From Acidobacteriota bacterium (GTDB lineage: Bacteria; Acidobacteriota; Thermoanaerobaculia; UBA5066; Gp7-AA6), in assembly GCA_020199905.1 (NCBI GenBank), contig JAIVJS010000004.1, positions 41,727 to 105,726 on the forward strand: a DNA stretch of 64,000 nt. The letters are read 5' to 3'. The notes below the pieces were generated by a model, which was not told the origin of the DNA, made no database searches, and was given only the letters and a program-made list of their open reading frames with translations. The translations under genes were made by a program, and so were the position numbers. Below are positions 26,647 through 35,248 of this stretch, one piece after another. The first letter of the stretch is position 1; each line of letters starts with the position of its first letter.

Positions 26647-27702
26647 GTGCAGCTGCAGTTTCATCCCGGGTCGAGCCGCGGAACCGTCCGGACCCTTTCG
26701 ATCGGGCCCGGCGGCGTGCGCGCGCTCACGGCCGCCGCCGCCGCGTTTGCCCTTCTCGCCGTCTCTCTCTGGTTCACGGTTCCGGCGGTGGCGCTGCGGC
26801 TCGAGCGTGATCGGGACCGGGAAGGCGCGCGCGGGGAATCGCAGGCTCTCCGCGCCGAGGAGCAGTCCCTCCGCCGCCTCGCGGCGGACCTTCGCCTGCG
26901 GGCACGGTCGAGCGCGGACCTCATGAACCGCATCGCTTTCCTTTACGGGGTCGCGCCCCCGGCCTGGCCCCGGGTGCTCGGGCCCGAACATCCTCTTCTC
27001 GGGGAAGACGCGCCGGAGCGCGTCGCGGAACGCCTTCCGCGGTACCTGCGGGCTCTCGACCGCGGTTTCGCGCTTCTCGCCGCGCGCGAGGCGGAGGATC
27101 CGGCGCTTCCCCGGGAGGTGCCCGCGATCCTGCCGATCGGTCACGCGGTGTTCGAGCCGGCCGCGCACTTCGGGCCGCGCCGCTCGCCCTGGACGGGAGA
27201 AGACGAGTTTCTCTCGGGCGTCGAGATCGCCGCGCCCGCGGGCTCGGCGGTGGTGGCTCCGGGCGAGGGCGTCGTCGCGTTTGCCGGGACCGTGCGCCGC
27301 GGTGTGGGGGTCCTGTGGCAACTGGGCAACGTCGTCGTGCTGTCTCACGGCGCGCGCGGCGCGACGATCTTCGGGCACCTCGGACGCGTCGACGTCCGGC
27401 CCGGTCAGCGGGTGGTCCGGGGCGCGCCGCTCGGCCTCGTCGGCAGCAGCGGCTGGGCGGTCTCGCCGCGCCTGCGGTACGAGTACTGGCGCCCCGACGC
27501 CGGAGAGCTCCGGCCGACGGATCCGCTCTTCGCCGTCCTCGACTCGCCGCTCGAATCACACCGGTGGTCTCTCGCGCAGATGGAGGCGACGTGGGCGCCC
27601 GGCCCGGTCTCGCCGCTTCCCGGAATCGGCATGCCCGCGGAGAGCGCCGCCGCGCCGGGGCCTCAGCCGGTGCGCCGTGTACGGGGGAGGAAGATGCGTT
27701 GA
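26647..27702 (+). CDS. M23-fold membrane protein lacking zinc ligands
   Basis: A 351-residue protein with one N-terminal membrane helix (about residues 30-50), a short coiled coil (about 52-90) and a C-terminal LytM/M23 domain (about 180-300). The fold is clear from SGVEIAAPAGSAVVAPGEG and GHLGRVDVRPGQRVVRGAPLGLVG. However, the metal-binding HxxxD is L189 and E193, and the HxH pair is R275 and R277. Only H244 remains. It should therefore be inactive as an endopeptidase, like the degenerate LytM domain of EnvC that activates amidases. The GTG start lies one base after the previous stop. The TGA stop is inside a heptad array. Confidence 0.8.
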   Translation: MQLQFHPGSSRGTVRTLSIGPGGVRALTAAAAAFALLAVSLWFTVPAVALRLERDRDREGARGESQALRAEEQSLRRLAADLRLRARSSADLMNRIAFLYGVAPPAWPRVLGPEHPLLGEDAPERVAERLPRYLRALDRGFALLAAREAEDPALPREVPAILPIGHAVFEPAAHFGPRRSPWTGEDEFLSGVEIAAPAGSAVVAPGEGVVAFAGTVRRGVGVLWQLGNVVVLSHGARGATIFGHLGRVDVRPGQRVVRGAPLGLVGSSGWAVSPRLRYEYWRPDAGELRPTDPLFAVLDSPLESHRWSLAQMEATWAPGPVSPLPGIGMPAESAAAPGPQPVRRVRGRKMR

Positions 27703-27709
27703 GCGTTCA
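27696..27709. repeat. Two heptad units carrying both convergent stop codons
   Basis: GCGTTGA (27696-27702) ends in the TGA of the M23-like gene. GCGTTCA (27703-27709) ends in TCA, the complement of the aroC stop codon. A third, decayed unit GCGAGCC follows. Confidence 0.65.
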
Positions 27710-28897
27710 GCGAGCCTTCGGCGTCGTTCCGTAGGATTCTGTCCGGGCGCGGTGGCGGGTGAGGCGGTCGAGAACGTCTTCCATCCGATCTCCGCCCGTC
27801 ATCTCCAGCAACGCGTCGGCGAGAACGAACGCGAGCATCGCCTCCGCGACGACGCCGCAGGCGGGGACCGCCGTCACGTCGCTTCTCTCATAAGCGGAGC
27901 GGGCGGCCTCCCCGGTCTCGAGATCGACTGAATCGAGCCCGCGGGCGAGTGTCGAGATCGGCTTCATGTAGAGAATCGCCACGATCTCTTCCCCGTTGGT
28001 CACCCCGGCCTCGAGTCCGCCCGCGCGGTTGGTCCGGCGGCGGAGTGCTCCGCCGGGCGAGCGCTCGATCTCGTCGTGCGCCCGGGAGCCCGGCCCCCGC
28101 GACGCGTCGATCGCCGAGCCGAACTCGATCGCCTTGACCGCGGGGACGGAGAGAAGCGCCTGCGCGATGCGGCCGTCGAGCTTGCGGTCCCAGGAAACGT
28201 AGGAGCCCAGGCCCGCGGGGACGCCGGACGCCGCCAGCAGAATCGATCCGCCGAGCGTCTCTCCGTCGCGTTTGGCCGCGTCGATCCCCTCGATCATCTT
28301 CGGCTCCAGCGCGGGGTCGGTAACGCGAAGCGGTGAATCGTCGACGGCGGCGGCGGCGGTCGCGAAGCTGCGAGGCGACGCGGTGTCGGCGACCGCTCCC
28401 ACCGAGAGCACGCCGCTCGCGATCTCGACGCCGCACGCGCGCAGCAGGATCCGGCAGACGCCGCCGGCCGCGACGCGGGCGGCGGACTCGCGCGCGGAGG
28501 CGCGTTCGAGGACGTCGCGGAGATCGCTCGATCCGAACTTCATGCCTCCGGCGAGATCCGCGTGGCCGGGGCGCGGACGCGTGAGCCGGCGGGCTCGCGC
28601 CGCTTCGGGTTCGACCTCGAAGGCGCCCATGACCGCCTCCCAGCTCGCGTGGTCCCGGTTGGCGATTCCGACCGCGATCGGTGACCCCAGAGTCACGCCG
28701 CCGCGAACTCCTCCTTCGAAGACGGCTTCGTCCTTTTCGATCTTCATGCGGCCGCCCCGGCCGTAGCCGTGCTGCCTGCGCGCCAGATCCCGCGCGATCG
28801 AAGCGGTGTCGATGGCCAGCCCGGCGGGGACTCCTTCGAGCACGGCCGTCAGCCGAGGGCCGTGGGATTCGCCCGCCGTCGTGAGTCGGAGAGGCAC
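27707..28897 (-). CDS. aroC: Chorismate synthase
   Basis: A 396-residue enzyme that converts EPSP to chorismate with reduced FMN, the last step of the shikimate pathway. Family signatures are TAGESHGPRLTAVLEGVPAG at the start, RQHGYGRGGRM, RPRPGHADLAGGMKF and RASARESAARVAAG. The C terminus (RTESYGTTPKAR) is slightly extended and ends in the heptad array. The length is in the normal range. It is convergent with the M23-like gene, with only four bases between the two stop codons. Confidence 0.96.
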   Translation of the reverse strand: MPLRLTTAGESHGPRLTAVLEGVPAGLAIDTASIARDLARRQHGYGRGGRMKIEKDEAVFEGGVRGGVTLGSPIAVGIANRDHASWEAVMGAFEVEPEAARARRLTRPRPGHADLAGGMKFGSSDLRDVLERASARESAARVAAGGVCRILLRACGVEIASGVLSVGAVADTASPRSFATAAAAVDDSPLRVTDPALEPKMIEGIDAAKRDGETLGGSILLAASGVPAGLGSYVSWDRKLDGRIAQALLSVPAVKAIEFGSAIDASRGPGSRAHDEIERSPGGALRRRTNRAGGLEAGVTNGEEIVAILYMKPISTLARGLDSVDLETGEAARSAYERSDVTAVPACGVVAEAMLAFVLADALLEMTGGDRMEDVLDRLTRHRARTESYGTTPKAR

Positions 28898-28937
28898 GCC
28901 CGGAGTGTACGCGAGGGCAGGCGCGCGCCGCGCGCGT

Positions 28938-29327
28938 CTACTCCGGCAGAATCGAATCGGGCGAGGCGGTCACGATCTGGGCATAGGACTCGTCGCCATC
29001 CTCCGGCGGGCTCGCATTCGCCCTCTGTCCGAGGCCGGCCGCGAAGAAAAACAGGAGCGCGGCCGCCGCGGCGACCCCCAGGCGGCGCCGCACTCGGCGC
29101 ATTCGGTCCTCGCGGACCCGGCGCAGGACGCCGCGGACGAAGCTCTCGTCGACCGAGTCGGCTTTCTCGAGGTCGCGCGGGGAGGGCATCGCTTTCCAGG
29201 CGGCGGCGAGCCTGGCTTCCCCGCGGCAGGACCGGCAGACGAAGAGATGCGACTCCTCCCGCGGAGTCAGAGTCCCTTTGCGAAGATCCGCGACGACTCG
29301 CGGGCAGCTCGTCTTTTCGGCGCTCAT
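28938..29327 (-). CDS. Zinc-finger anti-sigma factor
   Basis: A 129-residue protein with an N-terminal zf-HC2-type motif, HLFVCRSCRG, preceded by a further cysteine (C8). One membrane helix lies at about residues 86-104 and a short periplasmic tail follows. It should bind the ECF sigma factor encoded immediately upstream, with which it overlaps by four bases (ATGA), so the pair is translationally coupled. The short tail leaves little room for signal sensing, so the Spy-like protein encoded first in this operon is the likelier sensor. That is an inference from CnrYXH-type systems. Confidence 0.8.
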   Translation of the reverse strand: MSAEKTSCPRVVADLRKGTLTPREESHLFVCRSCRGEARLAAAWKAMPSPRDLEKADSVDESFVRGVLRRVREDRMRRVRRRLGVAAAAALLFFFAAGLGQRANASPPEDGDESYAQIVTASPDSILPE

Positions 29328-29884
29328 CGCATCCCCTCCAGAAAACGGGCCCGCAGCTTCTTGCGCGCCCGGTACATTCTCACTCGCACGCCTGTGACGC
29401 TCATCGCGAAACGGCGCGCGACATCCGCGTCGCCGGTCCCCTCGACTTCCCGGGCGAGGAGAATCTCCCGGTCGAGAGGAGAGAGCGTCGCGAGGGCCAC
29501 ACGAAGGAGGTCGGCATCCTCCTGCCGCTTCTCTTCCGACGTGCCCGCCAGCGAGCCTTCGGGAAGCGGGTCCTCCGGCCGGCGGCGGCGGACCAGGTCG
29601 ATCGCGGTGCGAACGGCGATCTTGCGGATCCAGGCGACGAACGACGATTCCTGCCGGTAGTCGCCGAGGGCCCGGTACGCGCGAAGGAAGGCCTCTTGCG
29701 CCGCATCCTGGGCGAGGGCCGGATCCCTGGTGATCCGGCGCGCGGCTCCGAGAGCCGCCGGCCCGCCCAGACGGATGAGCTCCGCGAAGGCGTCTTCGTC
29801 CCCGCGGCGCGCCCTCTCGACCAGGGCCGCTTCGTCGGACCGGGGAGAAGACCCTCGAGGCGAAGCGGGGACGGGCGCGCTCAA
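29324..29884 (-). CDS. ECF RNA polymerase sigma factor
   Basis: A 186-residue sigma-70 of the extracytoplasmic-function type. Region 2 reads AAQEAFLRAYRALGDYRQESSFVAWIRKIAVRTAIDLVRRRR and region 4 reads LSPLDREILLAREVEGTGDADVARRFAMSVTGVRVRMYRARKKLR, with the DNA-binding helix at the end. The first 20 residues are a Ser/Pro-rich extension. It lies seven bases after the Spy-like gene and overlaps the anti-sigma gene. Confidence 0.92.
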   Translation of the reverse strand: MSAPVPASPRGSSPRSDEAALVERARRGDEDAFAELIRLGGPAALGAARRITRDPALAQDAAQEAFLRAYRALGDYRQESSFVAWIRKIAVRTAIDLVRRRRPEDPLPEGSLAGTSEEKRQEDADLLRVALATLSPLDREILLAREVEGTGDADVARRFAMSVTGVRVRMYRARKKLRARFLEGMR

Positions 29885-29891
29885 GATGACG

Positions 29892-30389
29892 TCAGGAACC
29901 GCTCTTGATGAACCGGTCGAAGGACTGGACCGCGCTGTCCCGGCGACGAGACCGCGACGCGAACGTATGGACCTTCGTGCGCTGGTCGGGAGTCAGGATC
30001 GGGTCGATCTCCGTCCGGATCCGGGCGAAGAGCACGGCGCCGTCGGCTTCGACCTTTCCACCCTCCTCGGCCCGGGCGCGGATCGCCGCTTCGTCGACCG
30101 GCTGCGCGAGCATCGCCTGCCGCAGAGCCTGCCGTGCGGTCCGTTTGGCGGCCATCTGCACTTCGATCTCGGCGGCGTGCGCCTTCAGGACGGCCTTGAT
30201 CTGCGCCTGCTGGTCGTCGGTCAGCTCGAGGAATCGCGACATCCGCGCGAACATCCGGGGGGCGAAATCGCCGCGGCCCTTGTGCGGAAAGGCGTCGGCG
30301 GACACACGCCCGGCGAAAAGCCCCGCGGCCGCCAGGGCGGCAACCCCGGCCACCACCAGGACGGATCGGCGAATCTCTTGAATGCTCAT
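29892..30389 (-). CDS. Spy/CpxP- or CnrX-like periplasmic protein
   Basis: A 165-residue protein with an N-terminal hydrophobic signal or anchor (residues 10-31). The mature part is helical and carries two LTxxQ motifs, LTDDQQAQIK at about residue 55 and LTPDQRTKV at about 133, the hallmark of the Spy/CpxP/metal-resistance family. Relatives act as periplasmic chaperones (Spy), as Cpx inhibitors (CpxP) or as metal sensors for a sigma/anti-sigma pair (CnrX). Here it is the first gene of an operon with an ECF sigma and its anti-sigma, which favours a sensing role. The C terminus is rich in Arg and Ser. Confidence 0.8.
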   Translation of the reverse strand: MSIQEIRRSVLVVAGVAALAAAGLFAGRVSADAFPHKGRGDFAPRMFARMSRFLELTDDQQAQIKAVLKAHAAEIEVQMAAKRTARQALRQAMLAQPVDEAAIRARAEEGGKVEADGAVLFARIRTEIDPILTPDQRTKVHTFASRSRRRDSAVQSFDRFIKSGS

Positions 30390-30494
30390 GACTCGGTCTC
30401 CTTGGCCGGCCCGTAACGTCGCCAGGCCCGTTCATTAGAACGCGAAGGCAGGCAGAAAGATTACCGTGACGGGGCGGGAGGCGGGAGGGGGAAG

Positions 30495-30591
30495 GTTGAG
30501 CGCGTTCAGCGTTGAGCGTTCGTTCCGGCCGCCGGACTCTCAACTCTCAGCTCTGAACTCTCCACTCTGAACCGCCCACTCTCAACTCCCA
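30495..30591. repeat. Two heptad arrays between divergent genes
   Basis: Four units of GCGTTSA type (30495-30522) are separated by 13 bases from eight units of ACTCTSA type (30536-30591, two of them decayed), all in strict 7-base phase. They lie between the Spy-like gene and the helicase gene, ending 12 bases before the helicase GTG. Confidence 0.85.
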
Positions 30592-30603
30592 TAAACTCAA
30601 CAG

Positions 30604-32664
30604 GTGGAACGCCGATACGTCCTCAAGAAGCCCGTTCCTCTCCGGAATTACCGCGTCGACTACGACCGGGAGTTGAACGAAGAGCAGCGCGAGGTGGTCT
30701 TAGCCGGCGGGGGGCCCCTGCTCGTCATCGCGGGCGCGGGCTCGGGAAAGACCCGGACGCTCGTCTACCGCGTCTCCCGGCTGATCGAATCGGGGACGGA
30801 CCCCTCGCGGATCGTGCTGCTGACCTTCACCAACAAGGCGTCCCGCGAGATGCTGCGGAGGGTCGAGGCGCTGCTCACCGTGGACACGCGGCGCCTCCTC
30901 GGAGGGACGTTTCACTCCGTCGGCAACCGCCTGCTCCGGCGCTTCGGCGTCCGCGTGGGCCTGGCCTCGAACTTCACGATCCTCGACCCGGAAGACGCGC
31001 GCGAGCTCCTCGAGGCGTCGACGTCGGACCGGGGCATCCCCGTCGTCGAGCGCCGGTTCCCCAAGGGCGACGTGCTGCTCGACCTGTACTCCAGCACGAT
31101 CAACACGGGCCGGCCGTTCTCCGAGGTCCTCGGCGAGCGCGCCCCGCATTTCTCAGCGCTCGAGGCGGAGATCGCCGGCGTCTTCCAGCGGTACCGGGAG
31201 CGCAAGCGTCTCGGTAACGCGTGCGACTACGACGACCTGCTGCTGCTCTGGAAGCGGCTGCTCGACGAGAGTCCCGAGACCGCGGCGCAGATGGCGGCCT
31301 CCTACGATCACGTCCTCGTGGACGAGTATCAGGACACGAACCGGCTCCAGGGCGATCTCGTCGACGGCATGGCCCGCGTGCGACGCAACGTGACGGTCGT
31401 GGGCGACGACGCGCAGGCGATCTACTCGTTTCGGGGGGCGTCGTTCGAGAACATCCTCGGGTTCCCCGAGCGATACCCGGATGCGAAGACCTACCGGCTG
31501 ACCACCAACTACCGCTCGACGCCGCCGATCCTGGCGCTCGCCAACGCCTCGATCGCGCACAACGTGCGGCAGTTTCCGAAGGATCTTCGCGCGGCGCGCG
31601 AAGGAGGAGTGCCTCCGGCAGTCGTGGCGCTGCCGGACATCCCCGATCAGGCCAGTTTCGTCGCTCAGCGGCTGCTCGAGTGGCACGACGAAGGGGAGAA
31701 GCTGTCCGAGCTCGCCGTCCTCTATCGGGCGCACTACCAGGCGCTGGAGCTCCAGATCGAGTTGACGCGGCGCGGCATTCCCTACGAGATCCGGTCCGGC
31801 ATGCGGTTCTTCGAGCAGCGCCACGTCAAGGATGTTCTCGCTTTCCTGAGGATCGTCGTGAACCCGAAGGACGAGCTGTCGTGGAAGCGGGCGTTGAAAC
31901 TCTTTCCGCGCGTCGGGGAGCGCGCCGCGACGGCGGTCTGGCAGGCGATCGGCGGCCGGCCGGATCCTCTCGCGTCCTTTCGCGAGAGAGAGGGCGCCGG
32001 GGGGATCGAGCTTCCGCGAGGGGCGGCGGCCGCGCTGCAGCCGTTCCGCTCCCTCCTCGGGCGTCTCGAATCCCCGTCGCTGCGCTCGTCCCCCGCGGAG
32101 GCCATCCGGGCGGTCGTCGACGGCGTCTACCGCGATTTTGCGCGCGCGAAGTTTCCCAACGGGGACGCGCGGCTCGACGACCTCGAGCAGTTCGCGCAGT
32201 TCGCGCAGTCGTACGACTCGCTGCCCGCGTTCCTGGAGGAAGTCACGCTCTTCAACGAGCTCTCGGGAGAAGACGTCGTGGCGGGCGAGGCCGACGACGA
32301 CCGCGTCGTCCTCTCCTCGATCCATCAGGCGAAGGGGCTCGAGTGGAGCCGCGTCGTCGTGATGGGGCTCTCGGAAGGACGGTTCCCGAGCTACCGGTCC
32401 GCGAACACCGACCAGGGGCTGGAAGAGGAGCGCCGCCTCTTCTACGTGGCGGTCACGCGCGCGAAGAACGAGGTCAACCTGGTCTATCCGATGCTCGCCC
32501 GTGACCGTTACGGGGTCGACGTGATCCTGGAGCCGTCGCGGTTTCTCGTCGAGCTTCCCGCCGATGTCTACGAGCGCTGGACGATCGAAACGGAGGCGGT
32601 CCCGGAAGAGACGCCCGCTTCCGAGGACGTTCCGAGCTCGAATCCGGACGGGCCGGTGAATTGA
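30604..32664 (+). CDS. UvrD/PcrA-family superfamily 1 DNA helicase
   Basis: A 686-residue 3'-5' helicase. Motif I is LLVIAGAGSGKTRTLV (about residues 38-53), motif Ia TFTNKAS, motif II VDEYQDTN, motif III VVGDDAQAIYSFRGA, motif IV TTNYRS, motif V VVLSSIHQAKGLEWSRV and motif VI RRLFYVAVTRAKNEV. These place it with UvrD/PcrA/Rep, acting in repair and restart. It lacks the long C-terminal region of RecB-type nucleases. GTG 30604 follows a TAAACT box (30592-30597) by six bases, so the mRNA may be leaderless. Confidence 0.92.
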   Translation: MERRYVLKKPVPLRNYRVDYDRELNEEQREVVLAGGGPLLVIAGAGSGKTRTLVYRVSRLIESGTDPSRIVLLTFTNKASREMLRRVEALLTVDTRRLLGGTFHSVGNRLLRRFGVRVGLASNFTILDPEDARELLEASTSDRGIPVVERRFPKGDVLLDLYSSTINTGRPFSEVLGERAPHFSALEAEIAGVFQRYRERKRLGNACDYDDLLLLWKRLLDESPETAAQMAASYDHVLVDEYQDTNRLQGDLVDGMARVRRNVTVVGDDAQAIYSFRGASFENILGFPERYPDAKTYRLTTNYRSTPPILALANASIAHNVRQFPKDLRAAREGGVPPAVVALPDIPDQASFVAQRLLEWHDEGEKLSELAVLYRAHYQALELQIELTRRGIPYEIRSGMRFFEQRHVKDVLAFLRIVVNPKDELSWKRALKLFPRVGERAATAVWQAIGGRPDPLASFREREGAGGIELPRGAAAALQPFRSLLGRLESPSLRSSPAEAIRAVVDGVYRDFARAKFPNGDARLDDLEQFAQFAQSYDSLPAFLEEVTLFNELSGEDVVAGEADDDRVVLSSIHQAKGLEWSRVVVMGLSEGRFPSYRSANTDQGLEEERRLFYVAVTRAKNEVNLVYPMLARDRYGVDVILEPSRFLVELPADVYERWTIETEAVPEETPASEDVPSSNPDGPVN

Positions 32665-32802
32665 TCGGAAGGGCCGAAAAGCGAAGGCGAGGGCCCTCCT
32701 GTGCGACAATGAGCGCGTGAGGCCTTCGCCCCGGGCCGCGGTTTTCGAGCGCCCTGCTCGTCGGTTTTGCAAGGCGCGGATTTTGCTGTTCTCTCCCTCC
32801 TC

Positions 32803-33327
32803 ATGAAAGACGACCTCTATTCCGCGATCTGCCGGGAAGCGCTCGAATCCCGCCAGCGAGACGTCATGTCCTTCGTCGACAACGGAATGGCCGGCATGTC
32901 TTCCCGCCTCGAGAAGACGCTCCTGCGGCTGCCGGAGGGGCACTACCTGCTGGGGCTCGGTCCCTACAACGCCGGTCTCGTCAAGCTCGATTTCGAGGAG
33001 TTGCTGATCGGGCGCGAGGTTCCCGAGTTCATCGGCGTCGGGATGCCCGTCTCGGGATTTCGCGTCTCGTCGCCCGACGCGTTCCTAAACGCCGAGGTCT
33101 CGCGGATCCACGCGAAGCTCTATCGCCGTCTTCTCTCCTCGACGCCGCAGTTTCGCCTGGTCGACATGCGCTCGACGTGCGGGACGTACCTGAACGGCGA
33201 GGCGATCCCGGTCCCCGACGATCTCGGCGGCGCGACGGAAGACGATTGCGCGGCGACGCTCCGCTCCGGCGACTTCTTCTCACTCGGCCCCACGGCCGTC
33301 AATCTCTTCCTCTTCTTCGAGAAGTGA
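32803..33327 (+). CDS. FHA domain protein
   Basis: A 174-residue cytoplasmic protein with an N-terminal helical part (residues 1-60) and a forkhead-associated domain. The phosphothreonine-binding landmarks are present: GR in LLIGREVPEF, SRIHAKL, and STCGTYLNG. The FHA loop between GR and SRIH is longer than usual. It should recognise phosphorylated partners of a Ser/Thr kinase, none of which is encoded nearby. ATG 32803 is preferred to an earlier in-frame TTG. The stop codon is inside the first unit of an 18-base tandem repeat. Confidence 0.8.
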   Translation: MKDDLYSAICREALESRQRDVMSFVDNGMAGMSSRLEKTLLRLPEGHYLLGLGPYNAGLVKLDFEELLIGREVPEFIGVGMPVSGFRVSSPDAFLNAEVSRIHAKLYRRLLSSTPQFRLVDMRSTCGTYLNGEAIPVPDDLGGATEDDCAATLRSGDFFSLGPTAVNLFLFFEK

Positions 33328-33392
33328 CGGTTCCTTCGGAAGTGACGGTTCCTTCGGAAGTGACGGTTCCTTCGGAAGGGACGGTTCCTCGA
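33321..33392. repeat. 18-base tandem repeat, four copies
   Basis: Three identical copies of GAAGTGACGGTTCCTTCG are followed by a fourth with three or four changes. The TGA in the first copy is the stop codon of the FHA gene. As 18 is a multiple of three, the next two copies repeat that stop in the same frame. It is unrelated in sequence to the heptads and lies between the FHA gene and the first GT-C-like gene. Confidence 0.95.
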
Positions 33393-33421
33393 GAACAGAC
33401 GGGCGCGGCGCCGCTCCTCGC

Positions 33422-35248
33422 GTGAGGCGGGGGACCCCGGCCGCTTTCCTCGTCGGGCTTCTCTTTGGTTTCGTCTCCGCGGTCGATCTCGTGCGGGCGT
33501 TTCGTCCGCTCCCCCTCACCGATCCGGATCCCGCCTGGGCGGTGCCCCGGTTGCTGCTCGGGCTCGCGGTGATCGCCGGAACGGCGCTTGCGGCGGGCGC
33601 CGCCGCCGGGATCTTCCGCATCTGGATCGAACGGGGGGAGACCCTGACGGCTCCCGTCGAGCCGCTGGCGCTGTCGCGGCGATCGCTCGCCGCCGTCGCG
33701 ATCCTGGCGCTGATCCTGGGAGCTCTCCTCCGGTTCGCCGCGCTGGAACGTCTGCCTCCCTCTCTGTGGATCGACGACCTCTCGCTCGTGACGCCCGCTC
33801 TCGAGCTGCGGGGAGCGACGTCGGACTTCGCCAACGCGATCCGCCCCGCCCCGTACGGGGTGGAGAAGCCGTACGGGAGCGTCGGAGTTCTCTACCTCGA
33901 GGCGTATCGCGCGGCGCTCTCGAGGTTCGGCACCACCGTTCTGGGGGTCAGATTCCTCGCCGCCGCCGCGGGCCTGTGCTCGATCGGGACCGTCTATCTC
34001 CTCGCGCGAGCGCTGCTCCCCTCCGGCGGAGGCGCGCTGGCGGCGCTCGCGTTCGCGGCGCTGCGCTGGAACCTCCTGAACTCCCGGTGGGGCTGGAACG
34101 CCGTGGTGCTCGCCCCGCTCGTGGACGTCGCGGGGCTGCTCCTCCTCCGGGCGCGGCGCCGGCGGAGCGCGGGGCTCGCCGCCGCCGCCGGAGCCGCCGC
34201 GGGGATCGGGACCCACGTGTATCTCGCCGCGTGGGTCGCGGCGGCGGCATTGCTGCTGCTCGCGCTCTGGCCGGTGCCGGCGCCGGGCTCCGCGGGCACT
34301 GCCACCCCGGTCGGCCCCGGGCGTCCTCTCGCCCGCCTTCCCCTCGCCTTCGCCGGCGCGTTTCTGCTCATCACCCTCCCGATCTTTCTCTGGAAGGAGG
34401 GGCGTGTCGCCCCTTATTTCGCCCGGGCGTCGGATCACAACGTGGTCCGGGAAATGCGCCGTACGCGCTCCCCGATGCCGCTCTTCGCGGCCGCCGCCGA
34501 CTCTCTTTCCGCTCCCTGGTGGCGCGCGGATCCCTTCTCGCGGTACGCCCTTCTGGGCTGGCTGGTGGCCGTCCCCGTGGCCGTCGCGGCGGCCCGCGCG
34601 CTCGCGCGTCCCGAAGAGGAGCCCTCCGCGTTTTTCCTCTCTCATGGCGCTGCCGCGCTCGCCGCCTCTGTCGTCGGAGGGCAGGCGGGGATCCCCAACG
34701 GATACCGCTTCGGGTATCTCGCCGACGTGGCGGCGGTCGCGGCCGCCTGCGGGATTCTGACGATCGCCGGCCGCGCGGTCGGCGCCTTCCGGCGTGGGAC
34801 CTCCGCCCCGCGGCTCCTCGATCTTCCGCGGCGGGCCGCCGCCATCGCGGCCGTCGGCGTCGTCGCCGTCTCGGGCGCTCTCGGCGCCCGGGATGCTCTC
34901 GCGGTCTGGCCGGTCCAGCGCGAGACTTTCGACGCGTTCCACGGGCAGGACACGCTGCTCGGACGGGCGGCCGCGCGGTGGGAGACCTTCGGCGCCGTCT
35001 CGGTCGAATCGGGCACCGAGCACTCGCCGATCACCGTCCGCGCGGTCCGCCAGTACCGGCTGGACCCGGATGGCTCGGCCTCGAGCGCGCCGCCGCTCTC
35101 GTCCGTCGCCGCGCGCGCCTTTCGCGTCGCCGATCCACGGTCCGCGCCCCGCAGAGGAGAGAGAGTGGTGGAGCGGGTGCGCGACGCCTGGGGACGCGAC
35201 TGGGGCGTCGTCCTGGCGGTCCCCACTTTCCCGCGCGGCGGCGCATGA
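33422..35248 (+). CDS. GT-C-fold (PMT/ArnT-like) membrane glycosyltransferase, copy 1
   Basis: A 608-residue protein with about eleven membrane segments. After two N-terminal helices, a periplasmic loop begins LPPSLWIDDLSLVTPALELRG. The acidic residues in WIDDLS correspond in position to the catalytic loop-1 aspartate/glutamate of the PMT/ArnT superfamily, which transfers sugars from polyprenyl-phosphate donors. The conserved patch KPYGSVGVLYLEAYRAAL follows. A periplasmic C-terminal domain closes the protein. Substrate is unknown. GTG 33422 follows the 18-base repeats. The TGA stop overlaps the ATG of a paralogue (ATGA). Confidence 0.7.
   Translation: MRRGTPAAFLVGLLFGFVSAVDLVRAFRPLPLTDPDPAWAVPRLLLGLAVIAGTALAAGAAAGIFRIWIERGETLTAPVEPLALSRRSLAAVAILALILGALLRFAALERLPPSLWIDDLSLVTPALELRGATSDFANAIRPAPYGVEKPYGSVGVLYLEAYRAALSRFGTTVLGVRFLAAAAGLCSIGTVYLLARALLPSGGGALAALAFAALRWNLLNSRWGWNAVVLAPLVDVAGLLLLRARRRRSAGLAAAAGAAAGIGTHVYLAAWVAAAALLLLALWPVPAPGSAGTATPVGPGRPLARLPLAFAGAFLLITLPIFLWKEGRVAPYFARASDHNVVREMRRTRSPMPLFAAAADSLSAPWWRADPFSRYALLGWLVAVPVAVAAARALARPEEEPSAFFLSHGAAALAASVVGGQAGIPNGYRFGYLADVAAVAAACGILTIAGRAVGAFRRGTSAPRLLDLPRRAAAIAAVGVVAVSGALGARDALAVWPVQRETFDAFHGQDTLLGRAAARWETFGAVSVESGTEHSPITVRAVRQYRLDPDGSASSAPPLSSVAARAFRVADPRSAPRRGERVVERVRDAWGRDWGVVLAVPTFPRGGA

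Noticed and set aside
33321-33392. CRISPR array candidate.
   Set aside because: The 18-base units are contiguous with no spacers, and no cas genes are present.
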